Positions 10,653-23,100 of a DNA stretch of 64,000 nucleotides are shown piece by piece; position 1 is the stretch's first letter, and the number at the start of each line of letters is the position of its first letter. Both the position numbers and the translations under genes were made by a program. The notes below the pieces were generated by a model, which saw nothing but the letters and a program-made list of their open reading frames with translations, did not search any database and had not been told where the DNA came from. Source of the DNA: Cucumis sativus (taxonomy: Eukaryota > Streptophyta > Magnoliopsida > Cucurbitales > Cucurbitaceae); NCBI RefSeq assembly GCF_000004075.3, contig NC_026656.2, forward strand, positions 19,230,607-19,294,606, in the 5' to 3' direction.

Positions 10653-13600
10653 ATGGGAAGGCCTCGTTCATGCTTCCAAGTAATCACATGTGGTGGCGAT
10701 TTGAAGGATGGAGATGAGATCGATGTACTTGAGGTAGGTATTTTGTTCGTTTTGTCCCTTGCATGACTGTTGTTTCCATTTCAGCTTGTTTTTCTAGATT
10801 TTGTGATTGTTGTAGAACATTGAATATCTTTGGTTTTGCGTGTTGATAATGTGTTGCAATGCAATCGATTGGTATTGAATGGATCGATTCTGGTTTGGGT
10901 CATGAGAATCAATTAGAGTTGTATGGTTATGCATTGTTAATTCTTTGGAAAATGTGTTTGTGATCTGGTTGAGATTGCTTTGATAAATGAGAATCTGACT
11001 CGATTTTTACTTTATAGAGAATTTTGGCGAATTTTTTGGTATTGTTGCATTTGCATCTCGGAATCAATTTACTGTTTCTATGTACTTCCATTTCGACGTG
11101 TGTCTTTTGTCTGTTAAAGTAGTTTTTTGTATTTAATTTCACTTCCAGAGTAAGGAGTCCAAAGACAAACGATGCTGGAGTTTCCGTAAGAGATCTTCCC
11201 AGCATCGTGTGCTAAACAACACAGTGAGTGCAGAAGCTCCTTCTGTAGCGAAGGAGAACCTTGAAACTGCTACATTCGACTTCCAATCATCAGCTGCGAA
11301 GGAGAACCTTGAAACTGCTACATTCGATTTCCAATCATCAGCTGCAAAGGAGAACCTTGAAACTGCTCCATTCGACTTCCAATCATCAGCTAACTCCACT
11401 GTTCCTGAGAAACCCACTGTAAAACACTTAACCGATGAGGAGACCCATGCGCCTATCGTCGAGAATCCTAAAGGATCTGATAAGGTGGATGAGGTGGATG
11501 TTGCATCTGAAAAAGAAAGTAATGTCGATCGTGAGCTTGAGGAATCTACTGTTATTGCCATCCAGACTGGTGTCAGGGGGCTATTGGTACTCTCCATTTC
11601 AGGAATTCTTTAGCCGGAGATTCTTTACAGTTGTTTAATGAAAATTTAACATCTCCGTTCATGACATATTGGCAGGCGCAGAAGGAGCTGATTAAACTTA
11701 AGAATGTAGTGAAGGTGCAAGCTGCTGTTCGTGGATTCTTGGTAAGGAGACATGCTGTCGGAACACTCCGCTGTGCTCAAGCCATTGTCAAAATGCAAGC
11801 TATTGTACGTGCTCGTCGTGCTCATCTCTCTCCGGAACGATTGGCTCCAGATGAACAGCACAATAAGAATGAGAAGGAAAATCTTGATTCAAAGAACGTG
11901 GTAATTATAATGATTTTCAGATCGTGTTATATTGAGATCATGGACCCAGCTTCTTCTATTAAATGCTTGGCTTGATTTAGATGTAATTTTGGTTGTTCAT
12001 TGTTTCGTTTAAGTTTTCTTAAGATTTGCTTAGGATAACTAATTTTATATAGATGTAGTTTTTTTATGTCATCCATAGAGAATTTTTCTTGTCTTGCTTT
12101 AAAATCATTGTTTATTTTGCAGGTAAAGGGAGAGCTGGACAGTTCAAAATCCAATTTGCGATATATTTCAATTGAAAAGCTACTTAGCAATAGTTTTGCC
12201 CGGCAGGTATTTTGGATAATGTTAGTATGTTTTTTATTCAATGCTTGGCTAGTATTCGGTGAGCTAGTCTTGTCTAATTGATGAGTTAATTTTGTACTTG
12301 AAGTTGTTGGAATCAACACCAAGGAACAAACCAATCAATATCAAGTGCGTTCCTTCCAAAAATGATTCTGCTTGGAAATGGTTGGAGCGCTGGATGGCTG
12401 TTTCATCATTGGATGTCTTGGAGGCAAAGAATGAAGAATTAGTCCCTGATCAAATGGAAAAAGAAGCTGAGGAGCCGAAGAAAGAAGAATTAGAAGAATC
12501 AGACGCTGAGCAATTGAAAAGAGGAATCGAGGAATCACATTTTGAAGATCCAGTTGACTTAAACCCGTTGTCTGAAACAGAAGATTTGAATTCCGGCACC
12601 TTAAAATTAGTTTCACCATGTGAAAGTGAAGATTTAAATACTTATAGTGCCAATAACTTACAATCTCAAACCAGCTGCTCTCCATCTTCATTAGAAAATG
12701 ATAATCTTGAGCAGCCTCGGCCTGAGACTGCTAAAATATCTGAAACTGAAGAGACAGCAACTAAGGTTAGTTCTGTACAACACGAGAAAATACAGACGGA
12801 TGATGTAGATGTGCAAACAGAGTCAAACTCCTCCTCCGATAAACCTCAGATGGAAAGCGAGCAAGTCAATCCTCTGAAAAGATTAGCACCTGAACAACTG
12901 GAGAATGAGGGCAAGAAATTTGGATCTAGAAAGATGAACAATCCCTCATTTATCAATGCGCAGGCAAAATTTGAACAGTTGAGTTCAGCACCCGATTTGA
13001 TTGGAAGTATTAGTTCGATGAATCAAGATGATAGAATCGAACCTCATTCAGAAACAGTGTCATCTGCATTGGAGGATACTGTACCAAGGACAAAGGAAAC
13101 GAGTGCAGTTGAAAATATCGTCACTCCTGCATGTAGGATAATTCAAGTCAGTGGCTCTGAATGTGGTACCGAGCTCTCTATTTCTTCCACCCTTGATTCA
13201 CCTGATATATCTGAAGCAGGAATGGCAGATCCACTTCCAAATGATGTTTCGGAGAAAGTAGTCCAAGATCCTAGCAGTGATCTAAGCGTAGAAGTTGAAA
13301 TGAAGGCTTCTACAACTCCAGTGCAAAATGATATCCAACTTCTTCTGGATCAATCAGCAGAAGAAGCCAGTGAATCTAACGGCTATTCCATCACTTCAGT
13401 ACCTGTTGTAGACTCTTCCCCAAGTGAATCAAAGCTAGGGAGAAGTTCATCAGATCAACAGAGAGAACAACAGGAGGCTGGTTCGCATCATGATAATCAA
13501 ACATATAAATCTTCTCCAGAAGCTTCTCCAAGAAGCCATTTAACTGTTCCAGAATCCCAAGGAACACCTTCAAGTCAGGTATCGACGAAGGCAAAACGGG

Positions 13601-14548
13601 ATAAAACTGATAAAGCAGTCTCTTTTCAGAAGCAAAAGCCTATATCAGCAGTAAAGAAATCACCATCCAGTTTAAATCGGAATTCTGCCTCGAGGAGTAG
13701 TACAGATAATTCTTACAAAGATCAGAAGACTGGAAAGAGGAGGAATTCGTTTGAAGCACGACAGGAAAACCTTGAAAAGGAATTAAAAGAGAGCAGTAGC
13801 AGTAGCTCTCTTCCTCACTTTATGCAAGCCACAGAATCCGCTAGAGCCAAGGCTCAGTCAACTAATTCTCCAAGATCAAGTCCGGATGTTCAAGATGGAG
13901 AAATATACCTCAAGAAAAGGCATTCCTTGCCTGCTGATGGCCGGCAAGTATCTCCACGCGTCCTGCAGCCAACATCTCGAACCCAGCAGGGAGCGAAAGG
14001 AAATGGTACGCATTCCTTCCCATTGAACCTCTTTCTCTCCTTCCCCACCCCTCAAAAATATAAATTAAAATATTAAAATTAAATAACAAGGGAAGTAAAT
14101 GAGAAATAGGGGAAAGCAGATCTACCCACGTTAGAAAAACGAAGGATTTTATACTTTATAAGATAGATGAGCTACTCTTTATATTGACACCCATGGTTGG
14201 TTTTGAGATAGAATTCTACCGTGTGCTTGGAAAAGTAAAAATCAGACGGTTTAATGTGTGCTTGTACAAAGCTAAGCTCTGGTGTGGCCTACAAATATTG
14301 ATGCTAGCATGCATGCACATTTATACACACTCGTCATAATTTATACCTAATCTAACACGAGCACAAATGATGGTTTTAGTACACGTAATTTCATGTTTCC
14401 TTTTCTGTGTATCTCAACAAATTTACTACAGAAGAAGTTATTTTAGGATGTGCTGCATACTCTGGTCATGTTCACGATAAGCTACTTATTTCCATAATCA
14501 CATCTTCTTTCCTGATTTCTACTTTCAGATAAAATGTGGCGAAGGTAA
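10653..14548 (+). CDS. IQD32: IQ-domain protein, IQD32-like calmodulin-binding scaffold
   Basis: Six exons join in frame to 849 codons: 10653-10733, 11149-11586, 11676-11900, 12123-12206, 12304-14005, 14529-14548 (stop TAA). All introns are GT-AG. The N-terminus MGRPRSCFQVITCGGDLKDG and the basic WSFRKRSS segment match the IQD32 type. Three IQ-like motifs follow at residues about 162-225 (IQTGVRG, VQAAVRGFLVRR, MQAIVRARR), split by the phase-0 intron that is typical of the IQD family. A long acidic Ser/Glu-rich middle is probably disordered. The C-terminal LPHFMQATESARAKAQ is the DUF4005 motif, and the protein ends KMWRR. Known role of the family: Ca2+/calmodulin binding and microtubule or membrane scaffolding. 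Oddity: exon 2 has a 48-bp in-frame triplication. Identity to IQD32 is from remembered motifs. Confidence 0.9.
11248..11391 (+). repeat. three 48-bp in-frame coding repeats in IQD exon 2
   Basis: The 16-residue unit AKENLETATFDFQSSA occurs three times in a row. The DNA copies differ at only a few positions, so the expansion is recent. One copy has Pro in place of Thr. The repeats lie between the basic N-terminus and the IQ motifs. Confidence 0.9.
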
Positions 14549-14900
14549 AGCAGCTAACGACGTGGGCGTAACGAATGGACTAAAATTATGCAAGGGAGAC
14601 AACTTGACCTCAATGAGCGCAAACTAATTTCTGATCTACATTTTCATGACGCTTAGTTAAACAAAGCCAAAAGATATATGATGGGTATGCTCAGGAAAGA
14701 TGTGTAAATTGCCATTTCTGTCTAATTGTTTGTTTGCTATCTCTCCATTTTCCCTCCTCCTCCTCCAAAAATTTTCCATCACCTGTTTGTATAATTTACA
14801 AGTTGTGGTCACTGTGTGCTGATTTAGTAGGTTTGTGACAAATGGTTTGGCTTGTGTATGTGTTTGTGAGGTTACTACAATGTGATGAAGAGATTCAAAG
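14549..14900 (+). other. 3' UTR of the IQD gene
   Basis: Moderately GC-rich sequence continues about 300 bp past the stop and then becomes AT-rich. A minus-strand 85-codon frame inside it shows no family features and is ignored. Confidence 0.4.
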
Positions 14901-16500
14901 GATTTATATTCCATTTTTTCTCCTTTATTCTTTTTATTCTTTATTTTTCAGAATTTTATTTTAATAAGCAGAATATGATTGAGCTCTCTTTATTTCTAAT
15001 CCCCATGTACTTGTTCTTAATTTCCCTTTGGAATTCAGCCAAAAGTTGGGTCTCAACACTGAAAATGGTTATATTTGATAATTTTAGCTTTTAGGTTTTT
15101 ACTCTCCCAACTCCATTCAATTATCCTTCGTGGTTATAACAGACAATATGGTATTTAAATTTATTGTGCTCACAATCAAGTAATGTTAAAACTTCCGAGC
15201 TTCTTATAAGAAGCTTGGAGACTAGTTTAGTGAATTTTAATTTAGTTATTTATAATTGGTGACAATTTTATGAATAAATATTAAATATATAATAATATTT
15301 TAAAAAATTATAAATATAGTAAAATTGATAAATTTTTTATAGGCCAATATTTGCAACCAACTCTATTTGTGATAATTATTTGAATCTAATTCTTACATTT
15401 GCAACTATTTTTAAAATTTTTTCTAATACTGAAACGTTTGACAAAATTAATAAGAAATCGTTATAATTTAGCTATTATACCTATTTTAATCACATACTAA
15501 TAATTTATTAAATTGTTTTAAATATTTTATATTAAATTGTTTTAAATATTTTAAGGAAAGTTGAATTCAGAAGTTAGTGTGAATGTGATGGAGCATTTTT
15601 TAAATTTTAATTTGAGATAAATTAACAATAAAATCACATATATTAATGGCAAAAAAGATTAGGTTTCTCCTGGATAAAATTGTTAAAATTACTTACAAAA
15701 TATAACATAATTGAATTTTATGGATGTTTTCAATGTCTACGATTATTCTTTTACTGCCAACATTTCAAAAAAAAATTGGTAAGTTAGACTTTTATTAAAT
15801 TGAATTAAAGAAAATGTCACATTTTCTTTAATTTGAGGAGGTATATTCAAAGTCAATACTATTTTAAACAATATTATTTTAAAAAAATATCAAGGGATAA
15901 AATTTAAAATAATTGTAAATAAAAATTCAATTTTTTAGTACAGTAAAATTGGTAAGTTAAAGTTATTTCAAGATCTACTTCTTTTTAATAAATATCGAAA
16001 AATAATTCATCCTTATTATTGGTTTGAAGTTAATTTGGTAAAAATAATTATACTAAATTTACAAAAAATAATATAGAGAAAAGGTTAAAAGAGACTATTT
16101 TTCTTTTTTCCAATATTAACTAAAATAGAACATATAAACATTAAAATAGAACGATTTAAAAAATATATGAAAGAAGAAAATAAATTGAATATTAAAAAGA
16201 AAAGAAAAAGAATAAAATGAATACATTTGGCAAATGCAATGCATGTGGGAGAGTGAGTCAAGTTTTTGGTAGAAACCAAATAAAACGAAACACAATATTT
16301 TAAATTAAAAAATGAGAAAGAAAGCCAAAAGGAAATGTTGAGGCTATTAGCTGGAAAAAGCCTGAACCAAAGGATCTAGGGTTTTCTTCGCTTCGATCTC
16401 TCTGTCCTTCTTTAACTTACATGCAAATTGATATCATCTTTCTGCAATTCCACCTTTCACAGTTCTTAGACACGTTTCGATTTTGGAATGATAACACAAA
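14901..16500. other. AT-rich intergenic region between IQD and CCCH genes
   Basis: No gene seen. A short tandem duplication (aattgttttaaatatttta) lies at about 15513-15553, and decayed ataaatatagtaaaatt repeat phrases lie at 15285-15440. GC rises from about 16330 into the leader of the CCCH gene. Confidence 0.45.
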
Positions 16501-16633
16501 CTTGTTTTAACTTTTGTCAAAAAAAACGATGCTGGATTTGAAGTTATAGTACTAGGGTTTTCATTCTGATCGGAATCCAATTCCGACTCTTAACCGTGAA
16601 AGAAACTTTTGAAAACAACTGAGCGCTGTAAAT

Positions 16634-19600
16634 ATGCGGGGATTGCACAAAGGGAAAAGGGTTTCATGGGCCTCAGATCTTAATCTTCGTCAGGTAAAAA
16701 CTACATTTCCTTTGATTTAATCCCATTTATTTTGGGTTTAATTTTATTAAACCAATAACAATTTTGTGCTTTTTGTAGTTTTCGTTTTAGTTTTCCATTG
16801 TTCTGTTTTTCTTTGTGAAGTAAATATATTTTGAGTTCTCATGGCCTAGTTCTTAAATTTAAATTAATCACCATAACAATTAATGGGTTGATGGGATAGA
16901 CCCTAATTGTTTCCGAAATTTTATTTCATGAAGGTTTATGTCCTTAAGATCGCTTTGAGGCAGGGTATAGCTTTTAAGTTCATGAGGGGTTGTTTTGTAT
17001 CTATTTTAACTAACTGTTTTTGCACCTCATACATTTGCTTGAAGAATGATATCTATTTTTCAAAATATAGAAGTACACTTATGTACCTTTTCAACAATTG
17101 CAAAGATGGACCTTGAACCGTCGACATTTGGGATGGTAATCGGTGTCTTTAGAATCTTTAAGAAAGTGAAAATTTGTGGACATGAGCTTTCCCCGATTCT
17201 GTATTTAGATCCAGGGTTACACTTCATACTACACTAAGAAGGGTACACTTATATAACTTCAAGAGAAATGCCTTGAGGCTGCTCAACAAGATAGTTGTCA
17301 GCCAAAGTATTTGCTATTAGGAGTTGGTATAAGTCTTGCACAATAACAGGAATTAACTCTTGAAATGTTGTTTATAGAGTTTCTGCTAGGAACTTAGGAT
17401 TTAGGAATACTATTGGGTAATGGTGAGCAATATTAGTAGGATACTAAGAGTATATTAGTTTTCAGCCAAAGTATTGCTAGTAGGAGTTGGTAATATCTAG
17501 AAGAAGTAGGAGAGAATGAGGAGGTTCCAAGTTCTTCCAATTGTTTGGATTTCTTTTTGAATTTTCTTGTTCATTATCAGTATTAACTCTCTAATATCTC
17601 GGTTTTTGTATTTCTATCTAATAGGATATGTATATATATGTGTGTGTGTGTGTGTATATATATTAAACACTTTCTTTCATTGAGAAAAAATGAAATAGTA
17701 CAAGGGCAACAGAAAACAAGCCCACAAAATTTCTCTATAGAAAGGTTTTCCAGCGAAGTAAGATGCTACCTAGAGGATAATTATAAAAAGTCTACAAGAC
17801 CGAAGCCTAAAGAGAAAGATGAATTCTCAACAAGGACCAAACACCATCATGTTCCTTCTCCTCACCCCTAAACACTTGATTCCCCTATCCCACAAAATAG
17901 TGCACACCTCAACTAACTATAAAATTTGACCTTTTCATTGAAACTCTTGAAAGAAACAATTCCACACCAATCTAAGAAACTGACAACCCCAGAGACGGTG
18001 ATCCAGGTCTTCTTCCGTCTGGCCTTTTAAGCGAAGACTTCTTCCTCAAAAGCCTATCCATAGTGTCCACACAACCAAGTAAAACTTTCCAGTTAAAGAA
18101 TTTAACTTTCTTAGGGATCTTAATCCTTCAAAACACAAATCAGTAAGCAAGTATGTTCTTTCAAACATGTTTTATAACATATTTGTTGAAGAGTAGACTG
18201 TACCCTCTCATGAAATGAACATCTCGCTTCTGGGAGTTCTTGTTATCCATCAGGCCTTGTTTACTTGAATGAGAGTATATTTCTCTCTCTCTTTCTTGGT
18301 AGTTAGTTCAGGTTTTTATTTGGCTCCTTTTGTTTGAATCTTATGCTCTTACCCTAACGAGAAACAAATGCATCTTTTATTTGCAGGTTAGGTTGTTTTC
18401 GTCTGAGGACTGTCCTTCCCAAGTGGGATTGGGTGCTCAAGATCACCTTCAAGCAAAGGCATCGTGGCTCTTGCATTCAACTGGTTTGGGTTTGGGTTCT
18501 GATGATACTTTGCCTCCTGGATTTGAAGTTGCTCATCCAGAGAATCAGTGGCAGATAAAGCTCTCACAAATTCCTGTAAATCAATGGAGATGTCCACCTA
18601 AGGTAAGTAGTGATTTCGTTTTCAATTTTATGTTGAAGTAGAACTTTGGCTCTGCAAGTTTAACATGAAATTCATGCTCTTTGTCCCATGGCAGTTTTTT
18701 TTCTTTTCCTTTTAATGTTTATTCCCGTAGTTTGTGCTGAATTTGACGTGGCGAGTGGTTGTTGGTGAAGAAAGCCAAGAGGTAGATGTTGAAAATCAGA
18801 GAGAGATGAGAGTATTTGAAGCGGTTTATCCTCGGGCATCTGCAATTCCTCCTAAGTTGATTACTTCCTTTGCACTTTGTAATTCTGTTTTGGCATTGGC
18901 GTTTTTGTTATTCATCATACTGAACAACCATTTGGTTTGCATCCATACAGCCCTTCTGTAGTACCTGATTCAGAACGTGCCAATGTTGATGACAGTCGGA
19001 CACCTCTGATTCCCATTACTCCTGTTGAAGATGAAGATGGAGCAACCGAGTCTTCCTCCGATTATGCAATTCCAGCCTCTGGCCTTACGAGTGCACAGCC
19101 CTCCCTATTTGTTCCTGCTGGTACTTCCACATCTCAACATGCTTTACTGAATGCAATGTGTTCTACTTCTAATGTGAGTTCCATGGTTGGAGTGGATTTT
19201 GGCAACGAACGTGATGTTGTCGCTGCTGCATCAGCGGCACTCAGTGCACTAGTAAAGACCAATGAAGTAGGTAACTCAATTGACCGTGAATTGCTTGTTA
19301 ATATTCTCAACAATCCAAAAATGATCGAACAGCTGGTTGTGGATTCTGGTGCTTTGACTAGCACTCAAAAGCCAATATCATCTCCCGACCCACCGCTTGT
19401 ACATATGCATATGTCTGATACCAATGCCACCATTACGCCTATATCGAGCAGTTCTTTTTATTCTCAACCAAATGGAGGGAGTGTAGGACCTGTCTCCAAT
19501 GCACACCCGTCCTCAAGGGGCATACCTGTTTCTTCCCTGCCCTCCACCGGAGCCCCAATGAGGGACTTGAATTACTATAAAAGTTTGATTCAGCAACATG

Positions 19601-19875
19601 GAGGGGAGAGACAAGACGATCCCCCTCGGCAGCAATTCGTGAACCGTCACAATCAGCCAATGGGCACAAACCAGGAGTTCTTACAGAACCAGCCATCAAG
19701 AGATGCGAAGTTCAAGATAATGAAGCCTTGCATATACTTTAACAGCTCGAGAGGATGTCGGCATGGGGCCAATTGCGCATATCAGCATGACCCCATGTTC
19801 CAGCAGAGAAGTAGTAGCGTGTCAGAAATGCCTAGCTCCAAGAGAACGAAAGTCGATAGAGAAATCAGCAGTTAA
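16634..19875 (+). CDS. CCCH-type zinc finger protein, Arabidopsis C3H6-like
   Basis: Four exons join in frame to 441 residues: 16634-16693, 18387-18602, 18731-18855, 18951-19875 (stop TAA), all with GT-AG introns. The start MRGLHKGKRVSWASDLNLRQ is basic. A conserved block follows, with LPPGFEVAHP, NQWRCPPKF and REMRVFEAVYPR, then a Ser/Pro-rich middle. One zinc finger lies near the C-terminus: CIYFNSSRGC, CRHGANC and CAYQH give C-x8-C-x5-C-x3-H. A basic tail SSKRTKVDR may act as nuclear signal. Single CCCH fingers of this kind usually bind RNA or DNA; the target is unknown. The gene is tandem with IQD, as At1g19860 is with At1g19870 (from memory), which supports orthology. Intron 1 (1.7 kb) carries a LINE remnant and a duplicated segment. 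Confidence 0.9.
17296..17494. repeat. direct repeat pair (about 35 bp, 165 bp apart)
   Basis: CAGCCAAAGTAT..GCTA(T/G)TAGGAGTTGGTA occurs at 17299-17330 and again at 17463-17492 in CCCH intron 1, with a few differences. Origin unknown. Confidence 0.65.
17629..17662. repeat. compound (TA)n(TG)n(TA)n microsatellite
   Basis: It lies in intron 1 of the CCCH gene, next to the 3' end of the LINE fragment. LINE insertions often end in simple repeats, so it may derive from that insertion. Confidence 0.75.
17663..18150 (-). mobile_element. decayed 3' fragment of a LINE (non-LTR retrotransposon)
   Basis: The minus strand reads KIPKKVKFFNWKVLLG then VDTMDRLLRKK. After a frameshift near 18010 it continues EEDLDH and VWNCFFQEF. 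This is the zinc-binding reverse-transcriptase-associated domain (zf-RVT) found at the end of plant LINE polyproteins. Stops and a frameshift show it is dead. The element's 3' side ends in TTTTTCTCAATGAAAG followed by the microsatellite. It lies inside intron 1 of the CCCH gene, antisense to it. Boundaries are approximate. Confidence 0.65.
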
Positions 19876-20120
19876 ATGTAGAGTATTGTTACTGATCGAT
19901 GTGAAAGTTGGGAATGCTTTGCCCACCATTTCTTCTCTTTACCTGGAAATCTGTTTAACCGGTCTCTTTCTTTATATTTACCTGCACAAGATAACCTTAT
20001 GATGGTTTTGAATGAGGCCAGAGCCTCTGTTGCCACCATTGATTTAGTAATTTTTTAGTATGAAACAGAATGTCCTCTTGATGATGAATTTGTTGAGATG
20101 ATAGGCTTTTCAAAGTTGAA
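19876..20120 (+). other. 3' UTR of the CCCH gene
   Basis: Moderate-GC sequence follows the TAA. No clear canonical AATAAA signal was pinned down. Small frames here are not convincing. Confidence 0.35.
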
Positions 20121-23100
20121 CGGTGGAAGGATTGTTCCATCAAAATCTCTTCCAAGTATATGACTTTTCAATGCTGCTAGAATCTTTTATCCCCTTAAGA
20201 ACTAAGAGATGAATTACACATTTCTTTTTGAGTCGGTGGGGTGTCTCACGTCTAAGTGCACTTTGGACACTAACTGATATCAGAAGAAAAAGAGGTATAA
20301 GTAGTGTACAAGTCAGTATAAATTATATCAATCAACAGTTCCTTTGATACCCAAACTTTCTCTAAATAATTCTAATTGGAAAAGAAAGAATACGCATCCA
20401 ATAGCGAAAAAGAGACACACCGAGCTACTATGTAAAAATACCATTTCATATCTAGTAGAGTCGATAGTTTGGATTCACCGTTGATGAATTCTTGGAAATG
20501 GGAAGATAAAATATTGACCGGACTAATAGAAATTTATTAAAAATTAGAAATAAAAAGCCACATGAAAACTAAACAAAAACTTAAAAGTAAAAGTATAATT
20601 TGTATAGTTTTTGAAATGCAGAGAAATCCTTTTGTAAATAGTTTTAATTTCATTTTGTGTAATTTTGATATTTAATTTTTGTTAATATTGAAATCAAAAG
20701 AATCAAATCTCCAACTTTAAAATCAAGGGTATAAACTTTTTATTAATCAGATCATTTTCATTTTGACTTGATTTTTCCTTCTTTCTCAAAACCCACAGTT
20801 GAGATACCCTAGACAATTTCAATGACTTTAAACGTTTTGGTCCAAGTCCATCTCCCAAACATTTTAGTCAATATTGAAATGTATTTTTCCAACTTAAATC
20901 TCACATCTTAGTCTATGTCGGATCTTGCAAAATGTTGTCATTGATATTCTTAAGGAAACATTTTGTAGATTTAACTTCAAAATGTTTAAATTTCACATGT
21001 GGTTCTTCAGTTGCAACTAGGGGTCCAACAACAAATACAAAAAAAACTCATCATCATAACAAAAATCGACTACCAACACCCCCCCTCCCCCCAAAAGAAT
21101 ACTCAATTTAGTATTTGCATAAGGCCCCCCCTCCAAGCATCATTAATATGCTCACTAACTCCATTCAATTGGTCGGTCCTATTATATAAAAAAAAAAAAA
21201 AAAATTCAAGATCAATCAAATTATAAGTGGCATCACCACCTTCACTTAAATTCATCATCTCTAAAACCTTTGTTTAGGATGACATGTGAATAGAAAAGTA
21301 ATCAAAACTTCAGTCCTACACAAGGTGACGTGTCAAGCGGAGAATTCACGAGTCAAAACCACAAATTTTGTAAACGCGTAAATTGGGCCTGAGAGAGCCC
21401 ATTAGTGGAAATGGTCCAAGCTGGGTTGGGCCCGCTGTTGTTGAATGTTGTGCCCTAGAGTGGGTGCAAAAAACAAGCCGAAGTTATCCAAAACGACACG
21501 TCGCCTTACCTTAATGCTCAAATTGGGTCGTCATGTCGTAACCATCATCTGAGGTACGTCCGTGAAGTCCTTTGAAATGAGGGGTTGAGTGAGTGGGGAT
21601 GGGGGGGGAGGGGGCCTTTTGTTTACATTAATAACTCCATAACTATACACCTAATGTGTTGTTTGGAGAGAATCAGGTTGTGACAATACTTTTTAACTTT
21701 GCTTTTCCCCTTTCATAAGATTTAAGCACACATTATTATTGCTATTAAAACAAAATTTAATTCTGTCAAGTCAATTCGCTCGTGAAAATTTGGTAGCTTT
21801 CTTGTTAGTGTTCATAATAATGGCTCCTGCAATGCGGAATAACAAGAGTGTTTGTGAAAAGAACCTGGACATATATAGAACCCCCAATTAAAATTAATTA
21901 TGTGGTGGAGATAGGAATAAGATCATAAGGATATATGTGTATTTTTCTAAAAACAATTATATACATATATAGTTATAAATAACATTCTTTAGGTATTCTT
22001 TTAAAAGAATTTCTTTAGTTTACATATTGAACGATATCTCTTGTGATATATAATGTTGCACGCAGTTTCTAAGGTGAATGAGAATTAATAGCAATAAGAA
22101 AGTGCAAGAGGTTATTAGAGGGATGGATTTTTCTTGTCTTTCACAAGTTTAGTTTGTAAAGCAAGGCATCTTTGTAGGTGAATATAAAATGGTTTAATTT
22201 AATGCACTTTTTTCATCTTCAAAATTAATCTAAACATATTTTTATGATATGAAAATTGAGTTTAAAGTATAAAATTAAATATTAAACTAATTTGAATTAT
22301 GCCTTAAATGTTCAGAAAGGGTGTTGGCAACAAGAGAAGAATTATAGAGCTTGCTCTCTCGTTAAATAAGTTAAGGACGTATTAAACTTCAAAACTCACG
22401 GACATACATGTTCAATTCAACCAAAAAGTTTATGGAAGTATTATACATGTTTAAAGTACATATGAAAGCGAAAATTCATATTTAAGTTTACTTACTTCTC
22501 AAATTATTCACTTACTTATTATTATTGTTTTCTTTTTGTCTTTACTCGTTCATATTTATACAACCACCCATTATGCAAAATATTAAGATCAGAGACAATA
22601 AATCATCATATATTGATATAAAACTTTCTATTTTATGCATACTCTCTCATAAGTTTTGTTTTCAAATTCATCGAAAAGATCGGATGAAAAGGATTATCCT
22701 CGCTTGTATACAATTTTCTTTCAAAACTTCTTTACAACTTAGCCTACTCATTTCCTTTCAACAAGTACCTTTGGAAGCTTGCGGGAGACGAGCCAAATTC
22801 GAGGTTAAGGACAAAGGAATAGTGTATATCATATAAGTATACTTTATTTTCATATTATAGGGTACATAAATCAAAACTTCCTATATGTAAAGTAGTTGAT
22901 ATCTTTTTCTTTTTCTCACCAATAATGACATGACATTAGCATCAACACTCCTCCCGAGATAGTCTACTTAATATATATACACATACAATGATTAATAAAA
23001 CACATACACAATGATTAATTATGATATTTAAACCAACAACTCCTCTCTGGATATAGTAGCTTAATTATTGGTTTTATTATAATTACTATTATTTTGAAAC

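Noticed and set aside
11139-11597. 152-codon minus-strand frame in IQD exon 2
   Set aside because: Shadow of the repeat-rich coding exon; no independent motif.
22525-22836. 103-codon + strand frame
   Set aside because: No family motif, atypical composition and no promoter context.
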